Below, in pieces: positions 16,694-25,072 of a stretch of 52,889 bases of DNA. Under the pieces are notes generated by a model. That model was not told the origin of the DNA and searched no databases. It saw only the letters and a list, made by a program, of their open reading frames with translations. The translations under genes were made by a program, and so were the position numbers. How positions within the stretch are numbered: position 1 is the stretch's first letter; each line of letters starts with the position of its first letter. Source of the DNA: Candidatus Allofournierella merdavium (GTDB taxonomy: Bacteria > Bacillota > Clostridia > Oscillospirales > Ruminococcaceae); NCBI GenBank assembly GCA_019118765.1, contig DWYI01000089.1, positions 1-52,889 on the forward strand, read 5' to 3'.

Positions 16694-18172
16694 ATGAGAC
16701 TTTCCGAGTTGATGGAAGGGCTGGACTACCTGGTGCTGCAGGGCAGCGCCGAGGCGGAGGTGGCCGACGTGGCCTACGACTCCCGAAAGGTGCGGCCGGG
16801 CTTTGCCTTTGTGTGCGTGGTGGGCACCAGCCGCGACAGCCACGACTACGCCGGGGACGTGGCCGCCGCCGGGGCCAGCGTGCTGGTGATCCAGCACAAG
16901 CTGGACGAGATGCCCGCCGGTGTCACGGTGGTGCAGGTGGAGAACAGCCGGCACGCCCTGGCCATCATGAGCTGCAACCTCTTCGGCAACCCGTCCCGCA
17001 AGATGACCATGATCGGCGTCACCGGCACCAAGGGCAAGACCACCACCGCCCACATGATCCGGGCGGCGATGCTGGCGGCGGGCAAAAAGTGCGGCATCAT
17101 CGGCACCAACGGCACCGCCTTCGCCGGCGAGCAGCACGCCCTTGTCAACACCACCCCCGAGAGTTACGAACTGCAAAAGCTTTTCTCCGAGATGCTCGCC
17201 GCCGGGTGCGACAGCGTGGTGATGGAGGTGTCCAGCCAGGGGCTGATGATGGGCCGGGTGGACGGCATCCACTTCGACGTGGGCGTCTTCACCAACCTCT
17301 ACCCCGACCACATCGGCGGCCCCGGCGAGCACCAGAGTTTTGAGGAGTACCGCGCCTGGAAGGGCCAGCTGTTCCGCCGCTGCGACGTGGGCGTGGTGAA
17401 CGCCGACGACAAGAACTGCAACACCCTGCTGGCGGGCCACACCTGCCGGCTGGTGCGCTACGCCATGCACAAGGACGCCGACTTCATGGGCCGCGACCTG
17501 CGGCTGGAGCGGGGCGAAAACTTTCTGGGCATCTCCTACCAGCTGACCGGCGTGTGGAACGCCCGGGTCAAGGTGAACATGCCGGGCGAGTTCAGCGTCT
17601 ACAACTCCCTGGCCGCCCTGGCGGTGGGGCATGTGCTGGGCCTTCCGCTGGAGGCGGTGTGCCGTGGCCTCGAGCAGGTGAGCGTCAAGGGCCGGGTGGA
17701 GTTGGTGCCGGTGAGCAAGCGGTTCACCGTGCTCATCGACTTTGCCCACAACGAGGCGGGCACCGAGAACCTGCTCACCACCCTGCGGGCCTACGGCCCC
17801 AAGCGGCTGGTGGTGCTCTTCGGCTGCGGCGGCGACCGCAGCCGCCTGCGCCGCTACGGCATGGGCGAGGTGGCCAGCCGCCTGGCGGATTTCCTCATCC
17901 TCACCGAGGACAACAACCGCTTTGAAGAGGTGGAGGCCATCCTGGCGGACATCAAGATCGGCATCTCCCAGGGCCGCCCCGACGTGCCCTATGTGGAGAT
18001 CCCCGACCGGCTGGACGCCCTGCACTACGCGCTGGACCACGCCCAGGACGGCGACATGATCGCCGTCATCGGCAAGGGCCACGAGACCTACCGGGACCGC
18101 AAGGGCAAGAAGACCCCCTTCCTGGAGCGGGAACTGCTGCTGGAATACGCCCACGAGATCGGGCTGGAGTAA
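16694..18172 (+). CDS. murE: MurE-type UDP-MurNAc-tripeptide synthetase
   Basis: Mur ligase that adds the third residue (meso-DAP or L-Lys) to UDP-MurNAc-L-Ala-D-Glu. The 492-residue protein has the P-loop GVTGTKGKTTTAHM (near residue 108), NTTPES, VMEVSSQGL, the YPDHIG motif and C-terminal DFAHNEAG and GKGHETY. The residue-selecting loop, normally DNPR in DAP enzymes, reads D406-N-N-R409. The Arg that binds DAP is kept but the Pro is lost, so DAP is favoured but not proven. It is displaced from its usual dcw position between the PBP and murF. ATG 16694 has AAAGGAGGG just ahead. Confidence 0.9.
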   Translation: MRLSELMEGLDYLVLQGSAEAEVADVAYDSRKVRPGFAFVCVVGTSRDSHDYAGDVAAAGASVLVIQHKLDEMPAGVTVVQVENSRHALAIMSCNLFGNPSRKMTMIGVTGTKGKTTTAHMIRAAMLAAGKKCGIIGTNGTAFAGEQHALVNTTPESYELQKLFSEMLAAGCDSVVMEVSSQGLMMGRVDGIHFDVGVFTNLYPDHIGGPGEHQSFEEYRAWKGQLFRRCDVGVVNADDKNCNTLLAGHTCRLVRYAMHKDADFMGRDLRLERGENFLGISYQLTGVWNARVKVNMPGEFSVYNSLAALAVGHVLGLPLEAVCRGLEQVSVKGRVELVPVSKRFTVLIDFAHNEAGTENLLTTLRAYGPKRLVVLFGCGGDRSRLRRYGMGEVASRLADFLILTEDNNRFEEVEAILADIKIGISQGRPDVPYVEIPDRLDALHYALDHAQDGDMIAVIGKGHETYRDRKGKKTPFLERELLLEYAHEIGLE

Positions 18173-18214
18173 AGCCCGGAGAATACAACGAAACACAAGG
18201 AAGCGAAGGAACCC

Positions 18215-19957
18215 ATGTCCATCATCGGTATTGATCTTGGAACCACCAACAGCCTGGCCGCGGTGTATCAGAACGGCGCCAGCCGCCTGATCCCCAACGC
18301 CTTCGGCGAATATCTCACCCCCAGCGTCGTCAGCCTGGACGAGGACGGCACCGTGCTGGTGGGCAAGGCCGCCAAAGAGCGGCTCATCACCCATCCGGGG
18401 CGCACCGCGGCCGCTTTCAAGCGGGCCATGGGCACCGCGAAGACCTTCTCCCTGGGCGACAAAGAGTTTCTGCCGGAGGAACTGTCGGCCCTGGTGCTGC
18501 GCCGCCTGAAGGAGGACGCCGAGGCCTTTCTCGGTCAGCCGGTGGAGGAGGCGGTGGTCAGCGTGCCCGCCTATTTCACCGACGCCCAGCGGGCCGCCAC
18601 CAAGCGGGCGGGCAAGCTGGCGGGCCTCAAGGTGGACCGGCTCATCAACGAGCCCAGCGCCGCCGCCCTGGCCTGCTACGACCCCGACCAGGGGGACGCG
18701 GCCTTTCTGGTCTACGATTTCGGCGGCGGCACGCTGGACGTCTCGGTGGTGGACTGCTTTGAGAATGTGGTGAACATCCTGGCCGTCAGCGGCGACAACC
18801 AGCTGGGCGGCAACGACCTGGACGCGGCCATCGCCCTGCTGTACTGCCAGGAGAACGCCATTGATTACAACGGGCTGGACCCCAGCGCCCGGGCCATCCT
18901 GCTGTCCCAGGCCGAGCAGTGCAAACAGACCCTCACCACCGCCCCCATGGCGGTGATGGTGCTGGACCTGCCGGGCCTCAAGGGCTCCATGAGCCTCACC
19001 GGCCAGAAACTCATCGAGAACGCCGCCACCCTCTTCGGGCGGATGCGCACCCCGCTGCAGAAGGCCCTGCGGGACAGCGGCCTCGCCCCCCGGGAACTGG
19101 CGGGCGTGGTGCCGGTGGGCGGCAGCTGCAAGATGCCGGTGGTGCGCCAGTATCTCGCGCACCTGCTGGGCCGCCCGCTGCTGGATTCCGGCCACCCGGA
19201 CACGGTGGTGGCCCAGGGCGCGGGCCTCTACGCCGCCATGAAGGAGCGGAAAAGCGAACTGCGCCAGATGGTGCTCACCGACCTGTGCCCCTTCACCCTG
19301 GGGGTGGGGGTACATAACCCCGCGGACGAGGACAATCCCATCATGAGCCCCATCATCGAGCGCAACAGCGCCCTGCCCACCAGCAAGGTGGAAAAGTATT
19401 ACACCGTCAGCGCCGGGCAGACCCGGCTGCGCATCCAGGTGTACCAGGGCGAAGCGATGTACTGCGCCGACAACCGCAAGCTGGGCGAGTTGAACCTGTC
19501 GGTCCCCGCCGGCCCCGCCGGCCAGGAGGGCGCGGCGGTGCGCTTCACCTACGACATCAACGGCATCCTGGAGGTGGAGGCCCAGAGCCTGACCACCGGC
19601 GAGGCCATCCGCGCGGTGCTGGTGGGCCAGGGCAGCGGCCTCACCGAGGCCCAGGCGAAGGAGCGGCTGGAGCAGCTGCAGAGCCTGAAGATCCACCCCC
19701 GCGACCGGGAGGAGAACCGCCTGCTCATCGCCCGGGGCGAGCGGCTGTGGAAGGAGACCCTGGGCGAGGTGCGCGAGCAGGTGGGCCGGGTGATGGAGGC
19801 ATTCCAGGAGGAACTGGCCAGCCAGGAGCCCGCCCGCATCCTGCGTGCCAGCCGCCGCTGCAAGGAGATGCTGGACCGGCTGGAGGCCGGCAGCGGGCTG
19901 GACGACCAGAGCTGGGACGACTATTTTGACGACGAGGGCGACGAGGACGACGAATGA
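18215..19957 (+). CDS. hscC: HscC-type Hsp70 chaperone
   Basis: An Hsp70-family ATPase that binds client polypeptides under control of a J-domain partner. The 580-residue product starts MSIIGIDLGTTNS (phosphate loop), followed by IPNAFGEYLTPSVVS, KRAMG and VSVPAYFTDAQR. This pattern fits the HscC (Hsc62) branch rather than DnaK. LVYDFGGGTLDVSVVD is the second phosphate loop; a substrate-binding beta domain and helical lid follow, ending in an acidic tail. Its stop overlaps the J-protein start by four bases (ATGA), so the pair is translationally coupled. Genomes normally carry dnaK elsewhere, so this is a specialised chaperone; its clients are unknown. Confidence 0.85.
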   Translation: MSIIGIDLGTTNSLAAVYQNGASRLIPNAFGEYLTPSVVSLDEDGTVLVGKAAKERLITHPGRTAAAFKRAMGTAKTFSLGDKEFLPEELSALVLRRLKEDAEAFLGQPVEEAVVSVPAYFTDAQRAATKRAGKLAGLKVDRLINEPSAAALACYDPDQGDAAFLVYDFGGGTLDVSVVDCFENVVNILAVSGDNQLGGNDLDAAIALLYCQENAIDYNGLDPSARAILLSQAEQCKQTLTTAPMAVMVLDLPGLKGSMSLTGQKLIENAATLFGRMRTPLQKALRDSGLAPRELAGVVPVGGSCKMPVVRQYLAHLLGRPLLDSGHPDTVVAQGAGLYAAMKERKSELRQMVLTDLCPFTLGVGVHNPADEDNPIMSPIIERNSALPTSKVEKYYTVSAGQTRLRIQVYQGEAMYCADNRKLGELNLSVPAGPAGQEGAAVRFTYDINGILEVEAQSLTTGEAIRAVLVGQGSGLTEAQAKERLEQLQSLKIHPRDREENRLLIARGERLWKETLGEVREQVGRVMEAFQEELASQEPARILRASRRCKEMLDRLEAGSGLDDQSWDDYFDDEGDEDDE

Positions 19958-21309
19958 ACTTCTGGCAGATTCTGGGCATTGAGCCCACCGCCGACACGGC
20001 GGCCATCCGGCACGCCTACGCGGAAAAGACGAGGGCGTGCCACCCCGAGGAGGACCCGGAGGGGTTTGACCGGTTGCACACCGCCTTCAGCGAGGCGATG
20101 CAGTATGCCCGGCGCGCCCGCCGCCCCGGCGCGGCGGCGCCCCGGCAGGAAAAGGCCCCCGGCGGTCCGGCCCCGGCGGCCCCCGCTGTGACCGGCAGCC
20201 GGGAGAGCTGCCTTGCCGCCGAGCAGGCGGCCTATCTGGAATGGATGAAGAAAAACGGCTCCGCCGCCCGGCAGGCGGGTGGAAGCGGCGAGTTCGACTT
20301 CACCGCCGCCGACGCCGGCGGCCGCCGCGCCCCCGCGCGGGAGAAAGAGCCGAAGGACGGCGAAGAAGAACCCCAACCTTCCAGGGCGGCGCGGCCGGCC
20401 GCCCCGCCGGAGCAGCAGTTCGACTTTGACCACCTGCCCGAGCAGGTCAGCCGGCAGCGGCGCCAGCGGGCGCAGGCGCTGGTGGAGCAACTGTGTTCGG
20501 CCCGCGGCGCCGGCGCCTGGCGGACCGCAGACCTGCTGGAGGGCGAGGAGTTCCGCGCCCTTCAGCACACCCCGGAATTTTTGGAGCAGCTGGTCCAGAT
20601 GCTGCAAAAAGAACCCGCCTGCCTGGACAAGCTGGCGATGGACCTGATCTATGCCTACGACCTGCCCGGGCTGGAAAAGGCGCAGCGTCCCGCGCCGGAC
20701 GCGGCCCACGAGGCCCTCTTTGCCCTGCTGCGCCCCCGCTGGCAGGCCCACTGCCAGGCGCAGCAGGAGCGGGAAAAAAGGCGCAGCGCCGGCGCGACGC
20801 TGGCCTTCGTGCTGGGCCTGTGGGCGTGCGTTTCCGTGTCGATGCTGGGCGTGTTCAACACGCTGCCCCCCTACGGCCGGTGGCAGGCTGCCACGGCGTG
20901 CGGCGCGCTGGCGGCCTTTGCCGCGTGGCGGGTGCGCGCCAGCGGAAAAAAACTCAGCACCGCCACCATCACACGGCGCTGCTTCCAGCTGTTGCTGCTG
21001 GGGCTGCTCTCCCGCAGCGCGGGCCTGGCCAGTGCCGGCGGCCTGCTGTCCTGCTTCGTGGCCGCCGCCCTGCCCGGGCTGGGATGGTTCCGCCGCCGCA
21101 GCCGCCGCATCCGCCTGCGCATCGCCGCGCTCTGCGCGCTGCTGGTGCTCCTGTGGCCGCCGGTGTCGCTGCTGGCGCTGCCCGCCCCCGATTTCGACGC
21201 GCTGCTGGGGCGGGGCCTCAGCTGGTTCGCGATGCCCTGCGCCCTCATAAGCTGCGTGCTGGTCAACTATCGGGTCACAAAGCAGGAGGAAAGCCAGAGC
21301 GCGGCCTGA
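19954..21309 (+). CDS. Membrane-anchored J-domain protein with HPE motif
   Basis: A 451-residue protein with an N-terminal J-like domain (residues about 1-50: NFWQILGIEPTADTAAIRHAY, then H30-P31-E32). The invariant HPD of classical J proteins is HPE, followed by DPEGFDRLHTAF. A charged disordered linker leads to a helical middle region (about 160-275). About five membrane helices follow from residue 280 to 445. HPE-type J proteins accompany HscC in E. coli (DjlB/DjlC); that pairing is from memory of the family. The membrane anchor would recruit HscC to the membrane, near the wall synthases encoded next. Confidence 0.75.
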   Translation: MNFWQILGIEPTADTAAIRHAYAEKTRACHPEEDPEGFDRLHTAFSEAMQYARRARRPGAAAPRQEKAPGGPAPAAPAVTGSRESCLAAEQAAYLEWMKKNGSAARQAGGSGEFDFTAADAGGRRAPAREKEPKDGEEEPQPSRAARPAAPPEQQFDFDHLPEQVSRQRRQRAQALVEQLCSARGAGAWRTADLLEGEEFRALQHTPEFLEQLVQMLQKEPACLDKLAMDLIYAYDLPGLEKAQRPAPDAAHEALFALLRPRWQAHCQAQQEREKRRSAGATLAFVLGLWACVSVSMLGVFNTLPPYGRWQAATACGALAAFAAWRVRASGKKLSTATITRRCFQLLLLGLLSRSAGLASAGGLLSCFVAAALPGLGWFRRRSRRIRLRIAALCALLVLLWPPVSLLALPAPDFDALLGRGLSWFAMPCALISCVLVNYRVTKQEESQSAA

Positions 21310-21362
21310 CCCCAAGGCGGTGGTCCCCCTGTGGGCCGCCCCGTCGAAAAAGCCCACATACA

Positions 21363-21409
21363 AGCCCCCTCTCCCCGCATAGATATGGCAGGGGAGAGGG
21401 GGCTCTTTT
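21363..21409 (+). terminator. Terminator-like hairpin abutting the next start codon
   Basis: A perfect 14-bp GC-rich stem (21363-21376 with 21391-21404), a 14-base loop and CTTTT, ending exactly at ATG 21410. The right arm contains the only good Shine-Dalgarno sequence for that ATG. It may terminate the HscC/J transcript or act as an attenuator of the downstream PBP gene. Confidence 0.6.
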
Positions 21410-23653
21410 ATGGCTTTGGAACCGATGCTCAAGGCCGCACAGGACCGGGGCATGAAGCTGCGGGCAAGATTTGTGGCGGGCTTTTTTGCCCTGGTCTGCT
21501 TCGGCGGCCTGGCTGCCCGGCTGTGGTATCTGCAGATCACCGACCACGACTTCTACGCCGGGCGGGCCAGCGGCCAGCAGCTGCGGGACACCGTGGTCCC
21601 CGCGCCCCGGGGCGACATTCTGGACGCAAACGGCGTGCCGCTGGCGGTGAACGCCACCTGCTGGACCATCCGCGCCTCCCCCCGGGAGATGGCGGACGAG
21701 GACGTGGAACCGGCCAGCCGTGCCCTGGCGCCGCTGGTGGGCATGGAGTACGAGGAGCTGTTTGAGATCTTGTCCCGGCGCAGCAGCAACGACGCGCTGC
21801 TGCTGCGCCGGGCCGACCGCGAGACCGCCGACGCGGTGCGCAAGGCCTGCGCCGACAACGGCTGGGAGGGCATCCTGCTGCTGGAGGACACAAAGCGCTG
21901 GTACCCCGAGGGGGATTTTGCCGCCAGCCTGCTGGGCTTCACCAACGTGGACAACGCGGGCATGGCGGGGCTGGAACTGGAGTACAATGAACAGCTCACC
22001 GGCACCAGCGGCCGGGTGCTCAGCGCCAAGAACGCCTGGGGCTACGATATGCCCACCGGCTACGACACCTACATACCGCCGGTACAGGGCAACACGCTGC
22101 AGCTCACCATCGACGTGAACGTGCAGCACTATCTGGAAAACTATCTGAACTATGCCGTGGAGGCCTACAACGTGAGCCAGCGGGCGGTGGGCATCGTGAT
22201 GGAGGTGGACACCGGCCGGGTGCTGGCCATCGCCACGAAACCCGATTACGACCCCAACGAGCCCCGGGTGCTCACCGACCCGGACGCCCGCGCCCTGGTG
22301 GAGGGCCTTTCCGGGGAGGAGCGGTCCGCCGCGTTGCAGCTGGCCCAGCAGACCCAGTGGCGCAACAAGGCGGTGAGCGACCTCTACGAGCCGGGCTCGG
22401 TGTTCAAACTCATCACCTGTGCCGCCGCGCTGGACACCGGCGCGGTCACCCCCTCCAGCACCTTTGTCTGCGGCGAGGCCTACAAGGTGGCGGGCATCCC
22501 CTTCCACTGCGCCAACCACAAGAGCCACGGGGTGCAGACGGTGGCGCAGGCCCTGGCCAACAGCTGCAACCAGAGCTTCATCCAGATCGGGCAGCGGCTG
22601 GGGGTGCAGGACTTCTGCGATTACTTCGAGGCCTTCGGCCTGCGGGGCGCCACCGGCATCGACCTGCCCGCTGAGCCGAAAAAGTCGGAGTTCTACACCG
22701 CCGACCGCATGGGCCCGGTGGAACTGGCCAGCTGCGCCTTCGGCCAGTCCAGCAAGATCACCCCCATCCAGATGATCACCGCCGTCTGCGCGGTGGTGAA
22801 CGGGGGCAAACTGATGCAGCCCTATGTGGTGGAAAAGATCACCGACGCGGCGGGCAACGTGGTCAGTACCACCGAGCCCACGGTGCGCCGGCAGGTCATC
22901 CGCCCCGAGACCAGCGCCCTGATGTGTCAGATGATGGAGGGCGTGGTGAACGGGGGCAGCGGCAAAAACGCCTATGTGGCGGGCTACCGGGTGGGCGGCA
23001 AGACCGGCACCAGCCAGAAGCTGGACTCGGAGGACGAGGAGGCCCGCATCGCCAGCTTTGTGGGCATCGCCCCGGCGGACGATCCCAAGATCGCGGTGCT
23101 CATCGCCCTGGACGAACCCCACACCTTCGCCACCGGCGGCGGCGCGCTGGCGGCCCCGGTGGCGGCGCAGATCATCGAGGAGACCCTGCGCTACTACGGC
23201 GTACAGCCCCAGTACACCCCCGAGGAGCAGCAGCGGCTGGAAAACCAGCTGCCCGACGTGACCGGACTGCCGGCGGAGGCCGCGGCGGCAAAACTGCAGG
23301 AGGCGGGTTTTGCCGCCAAGACCGTGGGCGGGGGCGACACGGTCAAAAGCCAGTACCCCGCGGCGGGCGAAACGCTGCCCCGGGGCTCCACCGTGCTGCT
23401 CTACACCGAAGAGGACGCCGCCCGCCAGGTCACCACCGTGCCCAGCGCGGCGGGGCAGACCCTGGCCCAGGCCACCGAGACGCTGCACGCCGCCGGGCTG
23501 AACATCAAGGCGGCGGGGGCCGCCGGTGTGGAGGGCGCGGTGGCGGTGAGCCAGAGCAGCCCCGAGGGGGAACAGCTGCCCCAGGGCAGCCTTGTCACCG
23601 TGACCTTCTACGACTACACCGTGCCTGCCGACGAGGACGTGAAGATGGACTAA
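21410..23653 (+). CDS. Class B penicillin-binding protein with two PASTA domains (copy 2)
   Basis: A second D,D-transpeptidase of the FtsI/SpoVD family, 747 residues. It has one membrane anchor (about residues 19-40), S330-V-F-K333, S385-C-N387 and K531-T-G-T. Two PASTA domains run from about residues 613 and 675 to the end. It is clearly paralogous to the PBP at 2407. ATG 21410 abuts a strong hairpin that hides its ribosome site; ATG 21452 (MKLRARFVAGFF) would give a more typical short cytoplasmic N-terminus. It is followed by a second FtsW/RodA gene, so the two probably form a dedicated SEDS-PBP pair, perhaps for sporulation or another growth mode. Confidence 0.9.
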   Translation: MALEPMLKAAQDRGMKLRARFVAGFFALVCFGGLAARLWYLQITDHDFYAGRASGQQLRDTVVPAPRGDILDANGVPLAVNATCWTIRASPREMADEDVEPASRALAPLVGMEYEELFEILSRRSSNDALLLRRADRETADAVRKACADNGWEGILLLEDTKRWYPEGDFAASLLGFTNVDNAGMAGLELEYNEQLTGTSGRVLSAKNAWGYDMPTGYDTYIPPVQGNTLQLTIDVNVQHYLENYLNYAVEAYNVSQRAVGIVMEVDTGRVLAIATKPDYDPNEPRVLTDPDARALVEGLSGEERSAALQLAQQTQWRNKAVSDLYEPGSVFKLITCAAALDTGAVTPSSTFVCGEAYKVAGIPFHCANHKSHGVQTVAQALANSCNQSFIQIGQRLGVQDFCDYFEAFGLRGATGIDLPAEPKKSEFYTADRMGPVELASCAFGQSSKITPIQMITAVCAVVNGGKLMQPYVVEKITDAAGNVVSTTEPTVRRQVIRPETSALMCQMMEGVVNGGSGKNAYVAGYRVGGKTGTSQKLDSEDEEARIASFVGIAPADDPKIAVLIALDEPHTFATGGGALAAPVAAQIIEETLRYYGVQPQYTPEEQQRLENQLPDVTGLPAEAAAAKLQEAGFAAKTVGGGDTVKSQYPAAGETLPRGSTVLLYTEEDAARQVTTVPSAAGQTLAQATETLHAAGLNIKAAGAAGVEGAVAVSQSSPEGEQLPQGSLVTVTFYDYTVPADEDVKMD

Positions 23654-23695
23654 ACCGGGCAAAGCCTGCGCACACTGTTAGGGCAATGCTCTCGC

Positions 23696-23702
23696 AAGGA
23701 GG
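23696..23702 (+). promoter_or_regulatory. Ribosome binding site that decides a CTG start
   Basis: AAGGAGG with 8 bases to CTG 23711. No ATG, GTG or TTG occurs in this frame between the PBP stop (23651-23653) and TTG 23873. Confidence 0.6.
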
Positions 23703-23710
23703 CGGTCAGC

Positions 23711-24946
23711 CTGTTCGCACCCGATCATCCGTCCCGCGCCCCGGCCCCGAAGGCCGCGCCCGCCGGGGCAAAGTCCCGCCCCGCCCGGCCAAGGCGGGAA
23801 AAGCGGCCGCCGCCCCCCTGGCTGGCAAAGCTGCTGGGCGCGGGCCAGCCTTCCCTGGACCTGCCCTTTCTGTTGCTGGTGCTGGCGCTGGTGGCCTTCG
23901 GGCTGGTGATGCTCTTCAGTGCCAGCTACGCGGTGGCCATGTACCGCCGGGGCACCCCCTACGCCTACATCCGGCCCCAGCTGCTCTACGCGGCGGTGGG
24001 CCTGGCGGCCATGTACGCCGCCAGCCGGGTGGACTATCACCTCTATCACAAGCTGGCCTGGCCGGTGCTGGGCCTCTCGGTGGTGCTGCTGGTGGTGGTG
24101 CTCTTCATGCCGGAATACAACGGCTGCAAGCGGTGGATCGTGCTGCCGGTGGGCACGCTGCAGCCCAGCGAGATCGCCAAGTTCGCCGTCATCCTGGTGT
24201 TCAGCCACATCATCTCCCTCAACCACACCCGGATGAAGCGGTTCTCGGTGGGGGTGCTGCCCTTCGCCCTTATCCTGGGGGTGCTGGCGGTGCTCATGCT
24301 GCTGGAGCCGCACCTGTCCGGCACGCTGCTGCTCTTCGGCATCGGGGCGGTGCTCATGTTCGTGGGGGGCACGGGGATGCGCTGGTTCGCCCTGGCGGCG
24401 GGCGGCGGCGGGGCGGCGGTGGCGGCGGCGCTGGTGCTGCTGCCGGACCTGGTGCCCTACGCCGCCGACCGGCTGAACAGCTGGCTGGACCCCTTCGCCG
24501 ACCCGTTGGGCGACGGCCACCAGACCATCCAGAGCCTCTACGCCATCGGCTCCGGCGGGGCCACCGGGTTGGGCCTGGGCAACAGCCGCCAGAAGTACCT
24601 CTATGTGCCCGAGCCCCAGAACGACTTCATCTTCTCCATCGTCTGCGAGGAACTGGGCTTCATCGGGGCCTGCCTGGTGATCCTGCTCTTCGTGCTGCTG
24701 CTTTTGCGGGGCATTACCATCGCGGTGAACGCGCCGGACAAATTCGGCGCCCTGCTCACCGTGGGCTTCACGGTGCAGGTGGTGATGCAGGCGGTGCTGA
24801 ACATGGCGGTGGTCACCAACACCATCCCCAACACCGGCATCAGCCTGCCCTTCTTCTCCTCCGGCGGCACCAGCCTGATGATGCTGCTGGGCGAGATGGG
24901 CATCGTGCTGTCGGTGAGCCGGCAGGCCGGCCAGCAGAAATATTAG
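23711..24946 (+). CDS. SEDS glycosyltransferase FtsW/RodA family (copy 2), likely CTG start
   Basis: A membrane glycan polymerase paralogous to the FtsW at 7367, sharing LFSASYA in helix 1, QPSEIAKFAVILVF, GGTGMRWF, LNSWLDPFADP and NTIPNTGISLPFFSSGGTS. The frame is open from the PBP stop codon, but the only start with a proper ribosome site is CTG 23711, giving 411 residues with a Pro/Arg-rich leader like that of copy 1. The alternative, TTG 23873, cuts into the first helix and has no ribosome site. It pairs with the PBP directly upstream (57-base gap). Confidence 0.85.
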   Translation: MFAPDHPSRAPAPKAAPAGAKSRPARPRREKRPPPPWLAKLLGAGQPSLDLPFLLLVLALVAFGLVMLFSASYAVAMYRRGTPYAYIRPQLLYAAVGLAAMYAASRVDYHLYHKLAWPVLGLSVVLLVVVLFMPEYNGCKRWIVLPVGTLQPSEIAKFAVILVFSHIISLNHTRMKRFSVGVLPFALILGVLAVLMLLEPHLSGTLLLFGIGAVLMFVGGTGMRWFALAAGGGGAAVAAALVLLPDLVPYAADRLNSWLDPFADPLGDGHQTIQSLYAIGSGGATGLGLGNSRQKYLYVPEPQNDFIFSIVCEELGFIGACLVILLFVLLLLRGITIAVNAPDKFGALLTVGFTVQVVMQAVLNMAVVTNTIPNTGISLPFFSSGGTSLMMLLGEMGIVLSVSRQAGQQKY

Positions 24947-24951
24947 CAAAG

Positions 24952-25003
24952 GCCCGCCGGGGCGCCGCGGAAGGATTTTCCGCCGCCCCGGCGGGCTTTT
25001 TTT
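24952..25003 (+). terminator. Intrinsic terminator after the second ftsW
   Basis: A perfect 13-bp outer stem (24952-24964 with 24984-24996), an inner GGAA/TTCC pairing and seven T residues (24997-25003). Confidence 0.92.
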
Positions 25004-25072
25004 CACCAAAACCGTCCCCAAAACATACAGTGGGCCATGGCACAATGTACGTTTTGAGGGGGGCGAAGGATC

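Noticed and set aside
16652-19696. A 1014-codon minus-strand frame opposite murE and hscC
   Set aside because: Same composition bias; murE and HscC on the plus strand carry all catalytic motifs.
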